Positions 30,955-39,562 of a stretch of 64,000 bases of DNA are shown piece after piece. Location: contig JBBITF010000010.1 in the NCBI GenBank assembly GCA_037440925.1, forward strand, positions 7,042-71,041. Reading direction: 5' to 3'. This DNA is from JAABUE01 sp037440925. Its GTDB lineage: Bacteria > Chloroflexota > Anaerolineae > Anaerolineales > Villigracilaceae. The notes beneath the pieces were generated by a model. It was not told the DNA's origin, did not search any database, and saw nothing but the letters and a program-made list of their open reading frames with translations. Positions within the stretch are counted from its first letter, which is position 1. Every line of letters begins with the position of its first letter. A program made the position numbers and the translations under genes.

Positions 30955-32841
30955 CTAGGCCAACAAAGCATATACCTTGTGGTCTGTCGAACCTACGTAC
31001 ACAATATCATCGAATACCAGAGGAGAGCCAATGATTTGTCCCTCAGAGGCAAATTTCCAGCGCAACCGTCCAGTTCGATATTCCAGACAATACAAATTTC
31101 CATCCACCGAACCGCAATACAGCGCATCTTTATAAATCACCGGTGAACTGCTCACCTGGTGTTCGGTGCGAAAACGCCATACTTCTTTCGCCGTCTTGGT
31201 ATCTACTGCGTAAATGTACCCATCTGCCGCGCCCACGAATACCAAATCATCCACCGCACAAGGAGACGAAATAGAGCCTTTTCCTAAACGGAAACGCCAA
31301 ATGACCCAGCCATTACGATGGTCCAAAGCATACAAATTAGCATCCAGAGAACTAAACAACACCATCGGCCCAAAGATAGTCGGTGAAGAAGTGATTGCCC
31401 GCTTGGCTTGAAAACGCCATTTCAATTCGCCGCGAAAATCAATGGCTAGAAAATCGCCTGCCTCATTCCCCACATAGACCATCTCATGAGCAATGAAAGG
31501 CGTCGAGCGAACGGCCTCCGATGTTTCGAACTTCCAGGCCGCCCGGCCATTATTCAGATTGACTGCATGAAGATACTGGTCATCCGAACCAAAGAACAAG
31601 TGCCCCTCGGCAATGCGCGGCGAGGAGCGAATCGGGCCATTGGCATAATATGTCCAAACCACCTTACCCGAACGCACTCCCACCGCGTGCAAACGTCGGT
31701 CTTCTGAGCCAAAGTAGAGATTGTCCTCAAAAGCAACGGGTTTTGAGACGATGCCTCCATCGGTGGGGTATTTCCATAGAAATTTTCCATCCCCGGCATT
31801 AATTGCATAGAGGTTGTTGTCATAACAGCCAATAAAAACCGTATTCTGATAATACAACGGCGTACTACGAATTTCATCCTCGCACGCAAACGCCCACAAC
31901 GGCTTGACATTGTTGGCCGGCCCAACCAGATGAGAAGTGACTTTGGCCAGCAGCCCCGTCTTGCGCGCTGCCGCCATCAGGGCCTCTTTCATATCCTCTG
32001 CGCTAGGGAAGCGGTCCTCTGGGTTATACTGCAATGCTGCGTTGACAACTGCTTCCAGTTCCAAAGAAACTGCTGGATTAATTTTGCGAATAGGCCGCTC
32101 GTTGAACGAAAAAGGCGGTTCCATGCGCGGATCGCGCCGCGTCAAAGCATGGTGCAGCGTCGCTCCCAAAGCGTACAAGTCCGCCAGAGGGGTAGCCTCG
32201 CCGCGATATTGCTCCGGCGGCGAATATCCCTCCGTGCCAATCATCGTCCCTTTTTGACCGGCCTGGAAGGTCTTGGCAATGCCAAAGTCTACCAACTTGA
32301 CATCCCCATTGTAATCAATCATCACATTCGACGGCTTCATATCCCGGAAGATGATTGGGTCTGGTTTATGGTTATGCAAAAACGCCAGCACATCGCACAA
32401 TTCAATCGCCCAAGTCAATACTTGCTCTTCCGCAAGAAAGCCGCTGGTTTCGCTGATGACCGCTTCCAAGTCCTTCCCATGAATATACTCTAACACCAGA
32501 TAAGAGCGTTCATCTTCAGAAAAATAGTCATAAATGCGCGGAATCGCCGGGTGGTTGAGGGTGGCCAGCAAATTCGCCTCACGCTCGAAATTCTGCACAA
32601 TCGTCTGACGAACGAGGGGATCGGGCGCAGTGTTGACCATCTCCTTCACCGCTACCAATTTGACCACATTGGGAAAATGCAAATCGCGAGCGCGGTAAAC
32701 GGACCCCATCCCGCCAATCCCAATGACATCTTGAATCAAATAACGATTGAACAAGGTAACGCCCGGCTCAAGTTGTCTGCGAGGCTGAACCTTGCCCAAT
32801 TCATCATCTGGTTGGGTAATACGTTGCGTTTCCAGGGTCAT
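30955..32841 (-). CDS. Ser/Thr protein kinase with PQQ-type beta-propeller
   Basis: 628 residues. The kinase domain (about 28-290) has GIGGMGSVYRARD, VAVKEM, catalytic FRDMKPSNVMID (phenylalanine in place of the usual histidine) and LVDFGIAKTF. Residues 315-628 hold about eight PQQ/WD-like repeats such as VFIGCYDNNLYAINAGDGKFLW and VYVGSTDHKVYALLA, predicting a closed propeller. No membrane helix separates the two halves, unlike typical PknD-type receptors, so the propeller may be cytosolic. AGGAGT precedes the ATG and TATAAT lies near 32861. The PP2C, vWA and FHA genes follow. Confidence 0.93.
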   Translation of the reverse strand: MTLETQRITQPDDELGKVQPRRQLEPGVTLFNRYLIQDVIGIGGMGSVYRARDLHFPNVVKLVAVKEMVNTAPDPLVRQTIVQNFEREANLLATLNHPAIPRIYDYFSEDERSYLVLEYIHGKDLEAVISETSGFLAEEQVLTWAIELCDVLAFLHNHKPDPIIFRDMKPSNVMIDYNGDVKLVDFGIAKTFQAGQKGTMIGTEGYSPPEQYRGEATPLADLYALGATLHHALTRRDPRMEPPFSFNERPIRKINPAVSLELEAVVNAALQYNPEDRFPSAEDMKEALMAAARKTGLLAKVTSHLVGPANNVKPLWAFACEDEIRSTPLYYQNTVFIGCYDNNLYAINAGDGKFLWKYPTDGGIVSKPVAFEDNLYFGSEDRRLHAVGVRSGKVVWTYYANGPIRSSPRIAEGHLFFGSDDQYLHAVNLNNGRAAWKFETSEAVRSTPFIAHEMVYVGNEAGDFLAIDFRGELKWRFQAKRAITSSPTIFGPMVLFSSLDANLYALDHRNGWVIWRFRLGKGSISSPCAVDDLVFVGAADGYIYAVDTKTAKEVWRFRTEHQVSSSPVIYKDALYCGSVDGNLYCLEYRTGRLRWKFASEGQIIGSPLVFDDIVYVGSTDHKVYALLA

Positions 32842-32983
32842 ACTCCTAATTGCAAACGAATTATAGTAGGCGCTCCCAGGTTTGGCAACTGACCCATCGG
32901 TCTGACATTGCCTGCATCGTCACAATTATACGCGCTTTCGGCGCTAAATGCTCGCGCATTGCCTCTTTACAAAACGGCCGCTA

Positions 32984-34843
32984 TCAAGGGGTAGGGGTTC
33001 GGGTGGTGGTCGTTACAATCGTAGGCGGCATGTTGGTTGGCGTCGCCGGCAAGGTTGAAGTTGGTTGAGTAGCCGTAACTTTAGGCGTAGCAGTGGCCGT
33101 CTTCTTGCCCTTGGCCACCGTCGGGCTGGGGGTAGGCGAGGCAAGGACAAGCAATCGCTTCTGAGCCTGCTCGCGCATAGAGGCTGACACGGCTCCTTCT
33201 GGCAGGGCCAGCAAGTCATTCCAAGATTTTGCCTCGTTTTCTGGTTCTTCTCGTTTTTCGAAGTTAACAGCCCGCCAATAATAAATTTGAGCCTTTTCTG
33301 CATCTTCCTGAGCCAACGACAAGGCATGCTCCCCTTGCAAGTATGCGTCGCCATAATGTCCTTGCAAGATGTAAACGCGCATCAAACCAAGATTGGGAGC
33401 AAAAGCGTTCTTGTAGACTTGCAAAGCGCGCTTGAGGTCGAACTCGGCTTTATCGGCCTGCCCGCTTTCCACATAGCACAGACCGCGATACAGGTACGTA
33501 TCTCGCCGGCTGCTATCCAGCCCAATGGCAAATCCCATCGTCTCGATAGCCGCTTCGCAATTCCTCTGTTCATAATATACCCTTCCCAACAAGGCAAAGG
33601 CTTCTACCGCGCGCGGCTCATAGCGGGTATAGGTTTCGAGCGCAGCCGCGGCCTGTTCATAATCGCCCTGCTCAAGGGAAATCTTTCCTAGCAAATAATA
33701 CACCGGCAGCATGGTCAAATCGGCCTGATTGGCCTTTTGGGCGGTTTCTAAGGCTGTATCGAAATCTTCGAGCGCCAGGTAAGCCTGCGCCTGGTAATAG
33801 TAGACCAGCGGGGAGCCCGGCAAAAGACGTTCAGCCGTCACGAGGTCAGCCAAAGCCAATTCAGGTTCTTTATGCTTCAAGTAATATGCCGCGCGTTCCA
33901 GATAGACTTCGCCAAAGTTCGGGTCGCGCTTCAAGGCTTCGGCCAACAAGGCAGTCACATTGGCGTTGGGGTCCTGCATCAAGCGTGCGCGCGCCAAACC
34001 CAGGTAAGGCGGTCCAAACTGTGGATCAATCTTGAGGGCTTCGTTGTACGCATCCAATGCACGGCGGTAATCGCCTTTGAAACGATAAGCCTCGCCAATG
34101 TAATAATACGGATCAGGCGCCTGCGGCTCGAGCCGGGCAATCTCTTCCATGCTGGAGATAACCATATCCCAATCGCCTCTCTCGTAGGCGCTCTTGAATT
34201 GACGATTGAGATCGCCCGAAAGCGGCTGGCGCGGGCGATTGACATATAGCGGCGTAGGCGTGTACGTCGCAACCAAAAGTTCTGCCATTGGCGCAAGGGT
34301 AGCTGCTGCTTCGGGAGGCGGCGCTGTGGCATTGATAAAGGTGGGAGTGAGCGTATAAGTGGGCGAAGGCCCAGGAGTATGGGTAGGCGGCAGGGTGCGC
34401 TGAGTGCGCGAAAAAATCAAGCCCGCAATGACCGCCCCCAACAATACCACCCCCAAGACTGAAAATCCCGCCAGCCGCACCAACGGATTGGAAACCAATG
34501 CCTTCAGGCCGCTTTCTTTGGGCTGATCGGTCGCCAGGGCAAGTTTCTCGTCCCAAAGGCGCGGACGATTGAGCGGGAAAGGTTGAACGCTTTCATCAGG
34601 CGGCAGCGCTCCCAGCAAGACCAAGCCTCGTTTAGCGGTGGCATTTTCCGGGTCCAGACGGAGCGCGGTTTGTAGACAATAAATCTGTTCTTTGGGCGTC
34701 TCGACCGCGGCGCTCAACCAAATCCAATACTGGACATTGGTCTGATCGCTCTTGAGCAATTGAGTCAATAATTCTCGGGCTTTGGAGCGGTCTTTGGCAC
34801 GTAAGGCTTCAATAGCCTCCTGAAACGCAGAAACATCTACCAT
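32984..34843 (-). CDS. Membrane-anchored TPR protein
   Basis: 619 residues. A short N-terminal TPR-like region (AFQEAIEALRAKDRSKARELLTQLLK) is followed by one membrane helix (LVRLAGFSVLGVVLLGAVIAGLIF, near residue 130), a threonine/proline linker, then a long array of TPR repeats (DPYYYIGEAYRFKGDYRRALDAYNEALKIDP and others) and a threonine/proline-rich tail. TPRs bind partner proteins, here probably outside the membrane. The ATG at 34843 is chosen because TACAAT lies six bases upstream, giving a leaderless transcript. It leads the kinase/phosphatase cluster on the same strand. Confidence 0.85.
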   Translation of the reverse strand: MVDVSAFQEAIEALRAKDRSKARELLTQLLKSDQTNVQYWIWLSAAVETPKEQIYCLQTALRLDPENATAKRGLVLLGALPPDESVQPFPLNRPRLWDEKLALATDQPKESGLKALVSNPLVRLAGFSVLGVVLLGAVIAGLIFSRTQRTLPPTHTPGPSPTYTLTPTFINATAPPPEAAATLAPMAELLVATYTPTPLYVNRPRQPLSGDLNRQFKSAYERGDWDMVISSMEEIARLEPQAPDPYYYIGEAYRFKGDYRRALDAYNEALKIDPQFGPPYLGLARARLMQDPNANVTALLAEALKRDPNFGEVYLERAAYYLKHKEPELALADLVTAERLLPGSPLVYYYQAQAYLALEDFDTALETAQKANQADLTMLPVYYLLGKISLEQGDYEQAAAALETYTRYEPRAVEAFALLGRVYYEQRNCEAAIETMGFAIGLDSSRRDTYLYRGLCYVESGQADKAEFDLKRALQVYKNAFAPNLGLMRVYILQGHYGDAYLQGEHALSLAQEDAEKAQIYYWRAVNFEKREEPENEAKSWNDLLALPEGAVSASMREQAQKRLLVLASPTPSPTVAKGKKTATATPKVTATQPTSTLPATPTNMPPTIVTTTTRTPTP

Positions 34844-34849
34844 GTTTCG

Positions 34850-34855
34850 ATTGTA
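34850..34855 (-). promoter_or_regulatory. -10 box of the TPR gene (likely leaderless)
   Basis: TACAAT within TATACAAT on the minus strand, six bases (CGAAAC) before the ATG. It is the third case of this spacing in the window. Confidence 0.45.
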
Positions 34856-34884
34856 TACCATGACGAGCCTGGAAACAAGGCAAT

Positions 34885-35466
34885 CTACTCATGAAATTCT
34901 TCTACCTGATAGACCAACACTTCCAGGTGTTTTTTCTGCCACAAGCCCGGCGAGGCGCCCATTTTGTAACACAGGTTGTCGAGAAAATCAGATGGGTCGG
35001 GAAGTTTCTGCCATACCTGCGGCAAGAAAGTGGCACGGCGAAACCCATCCCGCAAGATGACGCCATCTATGCCTGGGCGCAATTTGGCAAGCAAGTCTTC
35101 GGGAGTAGTATAGTCCAACGGAACAGGCAAGGTGAGGCGGGAAATTTCGATTTCGATATGCGGCAATTCGTCGCTTTGCACAGGCGGAAAACGAAAATCT
35201 TGCAAAGCAGCAGCGACGGCATGTTCGCATACATCCTCGGCCAACGGCTGGTAGGGCTCCAAAGCGCCAATACAGCCGCGCAAGTTGCCTCCAATTGTCA
35301 AGGTAACAAAAGAGGCTCCTTGTTCTCGCAAACGAGGCGGCAAGGAATCCAACGCCATTGGCTTGCGCTCCTGCCCACGCACAGCCGCTTCGAGCGCATC
35401 CCGCGCCAGACGCAGCAGGATTCGCTTTTCTTCTGGGGTAAGTTGTTCTTCTATCATCTGCCCCAT
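34885..35466 (-). CDS. AMMECR1-domain protein (AmmeMemoRadiSam system protein A)
   Basis: 193 residues. The central region ASFVTLTIGGNLRGCIGALEPYQPLAEDVCEHAVAAALQDFRFPP holds the conserved LRGCIG motif, and VDGVILRDGFRRATFLPQVWQKL follows. AMMECR1 proteins often occur with Memo and a radical SAM protein; the other two are not adjacent here. The function is unproven. AAAAGG precedes the ATG; an in-frame ATG three codons later is possible. It lies 22 bases after the flavin reductase gene. Confidence 0.9.
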   Translation of the reverse strand: MGQMIEEQLTPEEKRILLRLARDALEAAVRGQERKPMALDSLPPRLREQGASFVTLTIGGNLRGCIGALEPYQPLAEDVCEHAVAAALQDFRFPPVQSDELPHIEIEISRLTLPVPLDYTTPEDLLAKLRPGIDGVILRDGFRRATFLPQVWQKLPDPSDFLDNLCYKMGASPGLWQKKHLEVLVYQVEEFHE

Positions 35467-35488
35467 CCTTTTCTTCCAAAGAACGGAT

Positions 35489-36001
35489 TTACTCTATCCA
35501 ACGTCCATAGCGGCGCTGATGGTAGAGGAGCGGTTTGCCTTTCTTTCTCTGTTGCGCAGCCACGACTTCGGCCAGGAAGAGCGTGTTACTGCCGAGCGGG
35601 ATGGTCTGTGTCACGCAGCAATCCAGCCAGGCCAGGCCGCCTTCAAGCAAAGGCGCCCCTGTTACCAACGTTTGCGTCTCTAAACCGGCCAGACGATCTT
35701 GCTCTTCTGTACCACGCCCCGCAAAGCGCTCGGAGATTTCCCGTTGGTCTTCCGCCAGAATCGTGACCGCAAAAGCGCCCGCCAGAGAGACCAATCGGCG
35801 CGTTCGGCTGGCGGTCTGCAAGGAAATGATGACCAGCGGCGGCTGCAACGCAATGGATGTAAAAGAACTGACGGTCATGCCATGCCGTTCACCATGATAT
35901 TGAGCGGTGACGACCGTCACGCCAGAAGACCAGGCGCGCATGGCCTGGCGAAGTTGTTCGGGGTCGAGAGAAGAATGGTATTCCATAGACACTTTCATCA
36001 T
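35489..36001 (-). CDS. Flavin reductase-like protein
   Basis: About 170 residues of the flavin reductase/HpaC-like FMN-binding split barrel. Typical segments are LRQAMRAWSSGVTVVTAQYHGERHGMTVSSFTSIALQPPLVIISL and AGAFAVTILAEDQREISERFAG. Such proteins reduce free flavin with NAD(P)H for two-component oxygenases or carry FMN. No oxygenase partner is nearby. The start is uncertain: ATGs at 36025, 36001, 35998 and 35986 are possible and none has a clear ribosome-binding site. Confidence 0.85.
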   Translation of the reverse strand: MMKVSMEYHSSLDPEQLRQAMRAWSSGVTVVTAQYHGERHGMTVSSFTSIALQPPLVIISLQTASRTRRLVSLAGAFAVTILAEDQREISERFAGRGTEEQDRLAGLETQTLVTGAPLLEGGLAWLDCCVTQTIPLGSNTLFLAEVVAAQQRKKGKPLLYHQRRYGRWIE

Positions 36002-36059
36002 AGCGGGGAGCAGGTCAGGCGTCAAGTTAAAAATGGCGAAAAAAAATGCCTTCTTGTGC

Positions 36060-36065
36060 TAGAAT
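36060..36065 (+). promoter_or_regulatory. -10 box of trmD (likely leaderless)
   Basis: TAGAAT is followed by six bases (CAGGTC) and the ATG at 36072. This is the fourth example of the same spacing. No -35 consensus. Confidence 0.45.
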
Positions 36066-36071
36066 CAGGTC

Positions 36072-36833
36072 ATGCAGTTTGAAGTCTTCACCCTGCTGCC
36101 CGAAATCTTTCCCCCTTACCTGGAAAGCAGCATCCTCCAGCGCGCCCGCCAACGCGGTCTACTGACGATCAACATCCACAACATCCGAGACTACACGCAC
36201 GACAAACATCATACCACCGACGATACACCCTATGGCGGCGGCGGCGGAATGGTGATGAAGGCGGAACCGGTCTTTGAGGCGGTCGAAACCGTCCTCGGAT
36301 TAGACGCGCTTCATTCTCACCCCCGGCCTGTTCCCGTCATCTTGCTCGATCCTCAGGGACGGGTTTTCCGTCAATCCATGGCCAACGAGTTATCTCATTA
36401 CGAGAAGATTGCCCTGATTTGTGGGCGCTATGAGGGCGTGGATGAGCGCATCCGCCAATACCTGGCTACTGACGAAATTTCGATTGGCGATTATGTGCTG
36501 ACCGGCGGCGAATTACCGGCCCTGGTAGTGATAGACGCCATCGCCCGATTGTTGCCCGGCGCGCTGGGCGATCCAGAGGGCGCCACCGACGACTCACATG
36601 CCACCGGTCTGCTGGAATACCCACACTACACCCGACCGCCTGTCTTCCGCGGCTGGGAGGTGCCTGAAATCTTGCTCTCTGGCGACCACGCCAAGGTAGC
36701 GCAATGGCGGCGCGAACAGTCTCTGCTCAGGACGCTAACGAGGAGGCCGGATTTGCTGGAAAAGGCGAATTTGACGGAGAAAGACCTGAAATTTTTGAAA
36801 AGTATCGAGGAAAAGGGCCGTATCGAAGATTAA
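36072..36833 (+). CDS. trmD: tRNA (guanine-N1-)-methyltransferase
   Basis: 253 residues. TrmD methylates G37 of tRNAs with a G at position 36, preventing frameshifts. The knot motifs are present: TPYGGGGGMVMKAEPV, ICGRYEGVDERIRQYL, ISIGDYVLTGGELPALVVIDAIARLLPG, and the YPHYTRPPVFRGWEVPEILLSGDH region. The usual partners rimM, rpsP and rplS are not adjacent, so the gene is detached from its common operon. It is divergent from the flavin reductase gene. Confidence 0.97.
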   Translation: MQFEVFTLLPEIFPPYLESSILQRARQRGLLTINIHNIRDYTHDKHHTTDDTPYGGGGGMVMKAEPVFEAVETVLGLDALHSHPRPVPVILLDPQGRVFRQSMANELSHYEKIALICGRYEGVDERIRQYLATDEISIGDYVLTGGELPALVVIDAIARLLPGALGDPEGATDDSHATGLLEYPHYTRPPVFRGWEVPEILLSGDHAKVAQWRREQSLLRTLTRRPDLLEKANLTEKDLKFLKSIEEKGRIED

Positions 36834-36906
36834 GACAACCCTGTAGACGACGCACAGGGAAATCGAAACTGCGCTGCGTCGAAAGAATAAAAGTGAAGGA
36901 GATCTC

Positions 36907-38196
36907 ATGACCACACGCTTCGCCTATGGCAAGACTTTCCTGTTGGGTTTCGGTTTTCTGGGCATCAGCATCATCTGGCCGATTTTCAATCAGTATATCC
37001 CGCTCTTCTTGCAAGCGGGAAATCCAGAATTTGAACGGCAATTGCTGGCCGAGGGGCGCGCCATCCCTGAGATTGTCGGTTTTGGGCTGGCTCCCAGCTT
37101 GGCGCTGTTCATCATGACCTGGGACAACATCATCAATATCTTCGTGCAACCCTGGGTAGGCGCCAAAAGCGACCAGACGTGGAATCGCTTTGGCCGCCGC
37201 AAGCCCTGGATTTTGCTAGGCGCGCCAATTGCGCTGCTGGGGTTCGTGTTTATCCCGGTGGCGCAGTCGGTGCTGGCTATGGCTGTTTTCATCTTGATTA
37301 CGAACTTTGGCATGGCATTGTTCCGCTCTCCAACGATTGCCTGGCTGGGCGACTTGTTTGAGCCAAATGACCGCAGCAAGGCCAATGGCGTGATCAATCT
37401 GATGGGCGGCGTGGGCGGCCTGCTGGCTTATTTTGGAGGCGGAGTGTTGTTCAACTCGTTTGGCCGCGAGGCGCCTTTCTTGGCGGGGGCAATGGCTATG
37501 GCGGTTGCGCTGGTTGTCGTCTTGCTCTTCGTGCGTGAACCAGGCCGGATCGAAGCGCAAGCGCAAGAGAAACAAGGGGGCGTGTTGGACAATTTGAAAG
37601 TCGTTTTTAGCAATCCAGATAAAAGCGGGGTGTTCGTCTTGCTGGGAATATTATTATGGTTCATGGCGTTCAATGCACTGGAGACGGGGCTTTCTTCCTT
37701 TGCGGTATTTTCGCTGGGGATGAAAGCCGGGACGGCCTCTATCTATGCCGGCCTGGTGACGATTTCGTTTATCTTGTTCTCGGTGCCGGCCGGCTTGCTG
37801 GGGACGCGCTATGGGCGCGGGGCCACAATCCGCGCGGGGCTGGTGGGGCTGGCTACCGTCACGCTGGCCGGCTTTTTCATCATTCAAAGCGCCGTGACAT
37901 TTGCCGTTGTCTTGGTGTTGGCCGGGTTTCTGTGGGCGATGGTGAACGTCAATAGCCTGCCGCTGGTGTATGACCATGGGGATGAGAAGCGCATCGGGGC
38001 TTTTACCGGCCTGTATTATTTTTCGTCACAGTTGGCAGCCGTTCTGGGACCAACCCTCGGCGGCATCCTGGTAGATGCGCTTGGAGACCAATACCGCTGG
38101 CTATGGTTGTTCAGTTTTGCCTTCATGGCGCTGGCGTTTATAGCCATGTTGGGCGTAAAACAAACCAGACCCGAGGGGCAGGAGAAGGCCGGTTAA
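36907..38196 (+). CDS. MFS transporter of the GPH/SLC45-like group
   Basis: A 429-residue protein with about 12 membrane helices. The loop WVGAKSDQTWNRFGRRKPWILLGAP between helices 2 and 3 is the signature of glycoside/sugar symporters related to SLC45 and GPH carriers. SPTIAWLGDLFEPNDRSKANGVINLMGGVG follows. The likely role is sugar or related solute transport with a cation; the substrate is not predictable. AAGGAG lies just before the ATG. It follows trmD by 73 bases and precedes the nucleoside importer by 250. Confidence 0.8.
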   Translation: MTTRFAYGKTFLLGFGFLGISIIWPIFNQYIPLFLQAGNPEFERQLLAEGRAIPEIVGFGLAPSLALFIMTWDNIINIFVQPWVGAKSDQTWNRFGRRKPWILLGAPIALLGFVFIPVAQSVLAMAVFILITNFGMALFRSPTIAWLGDLFEPNDRSKANGVINLMGGVGGLLAYFGGGVLFNSFGREAPFLAGAMAMAVALVVVLLFVREPGRIEAQAQEKQGGVLDNLKVVFSNPDKSGVFVLLGILLWFMAFNALETGLSSFAVFSLGMKAGTASIYAGLVTISFILFSVPAGLLGTRYGRGATIRAGLVGLATVTLAGFFIIQSAVTFAVVLVLAGFLWAMVNVNSLPLVYDHGDEKRIGAFTGLYYFSSQLAAVLGPTLGGILVDALGDQYRWLWLFSFAFMALAFIAMLGVKQTRPEGQEKAG

Positions 38197-38288
38197 ACGG
38201 CAGCAGGCCGAGGGTTATTTGGAAGCGAACCGCTGCAAACCCAAGAGGAAGAGATTCAATTTCTTTTGTCATATTGTTCAGGGCAGTC

Positions 38289-38317
38289 TTGTCGAACGGT
38301 GGATTAGATTGTATACT
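38289..38317 (+). promoter_or_regulatory. Sigma-70-type promoter of the BMP/nucleoside importer
   Basis: TTGTCG (38289-38294) and TATACT (38312-38317) are separated by 17 bases, four and five matches to the vegetative consensus. It lies 130 bases before the lipoprotein ATG, so there is a leader of about 120 bases. The leader contains an AAGGAGGTGG stretch, but no riboswitch class was recognised. Confidence 0.6.
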
Positions 38318-38446
38318 TTATGCGTGAACATCCATGTTTGAGTAACCATGACGAGCGTAAAGGAGGTGGTTTTCTGAAACAAAATTGAACTATAGATTCC
38401 CTCGTGGTTATTCCCCAATTCAAACATTTCAAGAGGAGAAGTAAGA

Positions 38447-39487
38447 ATGCTTAAGAAACTGTATTTTGTCCTGGCGCTGGTGATGGTCTTTGCGTTGGTC
38501 CTGCCGGCCTGCGCCCCCGCCGCCCCCGATTGCACAAAACAGGATGTGTTCTGCGTGGGCCTGGTAACCGATGTGGGCAAAATTGACGATAAATCCTTCA
38601 ACCAGTCGGCCTGGGAAGGCGTGCAAAAGGCCAAGGAAGATGGCATTGCTACCGTCGTCCAATATATTGAGACGACTGACTCAAAAGATTACGATAAGAA
38701 CATCTCTACCTTTGGCGACGCCGGTTACGATGTGATTGTGACGGTAGGCTTTGCCTTGGGCGAGGCCACCGATGCTGCGGCCGCTAAGTATCCCAACGTC
38801 AAGTTCATCGGCGTAGATCAGTTCCAGGCTGAGGATGTTCCCGGCGTAGCAGGGCTGAATTTCCCCGAGGATCAGGCCGGCTTCCTGGTAGGCGCGCTGG
38901 CGGCCATGATGAGCAAGAGCCACAAGATTGGCTCGGTGCTTGGCACAGATGCCGTTCCTCCAGTATGGCGCTTTGGTGAGGGCTATCGAGCCGGTGCGGC
39001 TTATGCCGACCAGGAAATGGGCACCACCACCGAGGTGTTCGTGGTCTATCACAATGATGTTGGTTTCGACAAGACCTTCGTTGACCCCGAATGGGGCGCT
39101 GCGACCGCCAACTCGATGATTGACCAAGGTGCGGATGTCATCTTCGGCGCAGGCGGCAAGACCGGTAACGGCGCCGTCACCGCTGCTGCGCAGCGTGGTG
39201 TGTACGCGATCGGTGTTGACACCGACCAGTATTACACCCTGCCCGAGGCTGCCCCGCGCATGCTTTCGAGCGCCATGAAACTCATCACGCCAGGCGTGTA
39301 TGACCTGATCAAGATGGCGAAGGAAGGCTCCTTCCCGAGCGGCAACTACTTCGGCCAGGCGGGCTATGCCCCGTACCATGACCTGGAGAACGAAGTCCCG
39401 GCCGAGGTCAAGGCGAAGATGGACGAGATCGCCGCTGGCCTGTTAGACGGCAGCATCACCACCAACGTCCCGCCTGTTAAACCGTAA
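38447..39487 (+). CDS. BMP-family nucleoside-binding lipoprotein
   Basis: 346 residues. The signal peptide ends at the lipobox LPAC (cysteine near residue 23). The mature part matches BMP/PnrA-like substrate-binding proteins: GLVTDVGKIDDKSFNQSAWEGVQKA, VTVGFALGEATDAAAAKYPNVKFIGVDQF, FPEDQAGFLVGALAA and IGVDTDQYYTLPEAAPRMLSSAMK. Such proteins bind purine nucleosides or related compounds for the ABC permeases encoded downstream. AGAGGAGAAG precedes the ATG. A strong hairpin after this gene should make it more highly expressed than the permeases. Confidence 0.95.
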   Translation: MLKKLYFVLALVMVFALVLPACAPAAPDCTKQDVFCVGLVTDVGKIDDKSFNQSAWEGVQKAKEDGIATVVQYIETTDSKDYDKNISTFGDAGYDVIVTVGFALGEATDAAAAKYPNVKFIGVDQFQAEDVPGVAGLNFPEDQAGFLVGALAAMMSKSHKIGSVLGTDAVPPVWRFGEGYRAGAAYADQEMGTTTEVFVVYHNDVGFDKTFVDPEWGAATANSMIDQGADVIFGAGGKTGNGAVTAAAQRGVYAIGVDTDQYYTLPEAAPRMLSSAMKLITPGVYDLIKMAKEGSFPSGNYFGQAGYAPYHDLENEVPAEVKAKMDEIAAGLLDGSITTNVPPVKP

Positions 39488-39505
39488 GAACGATACTTGG
39501 TTCAG

Positions 39506-39538
39506 AAAGGGGAAAGGGTGAACGCCCTTTCCCCTTTT
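39506..39538 (+). terminator. Attenuating hairpin between the binding protein and permease genes
   Basis: AAAGGGGAAAGGG and CCCTTTCCCCTTT form a perfect 13-bp stem with a six-base loop, ending in TTTT. It lies 18 bases after the lipoprotein stop and before the first permease. Partial termination here would give excess binding protein, as in many ABC operons. Confidence 0.75.
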
Positions 39539-39562
39539 CATCAGATTCTTAAGAGACAAATT

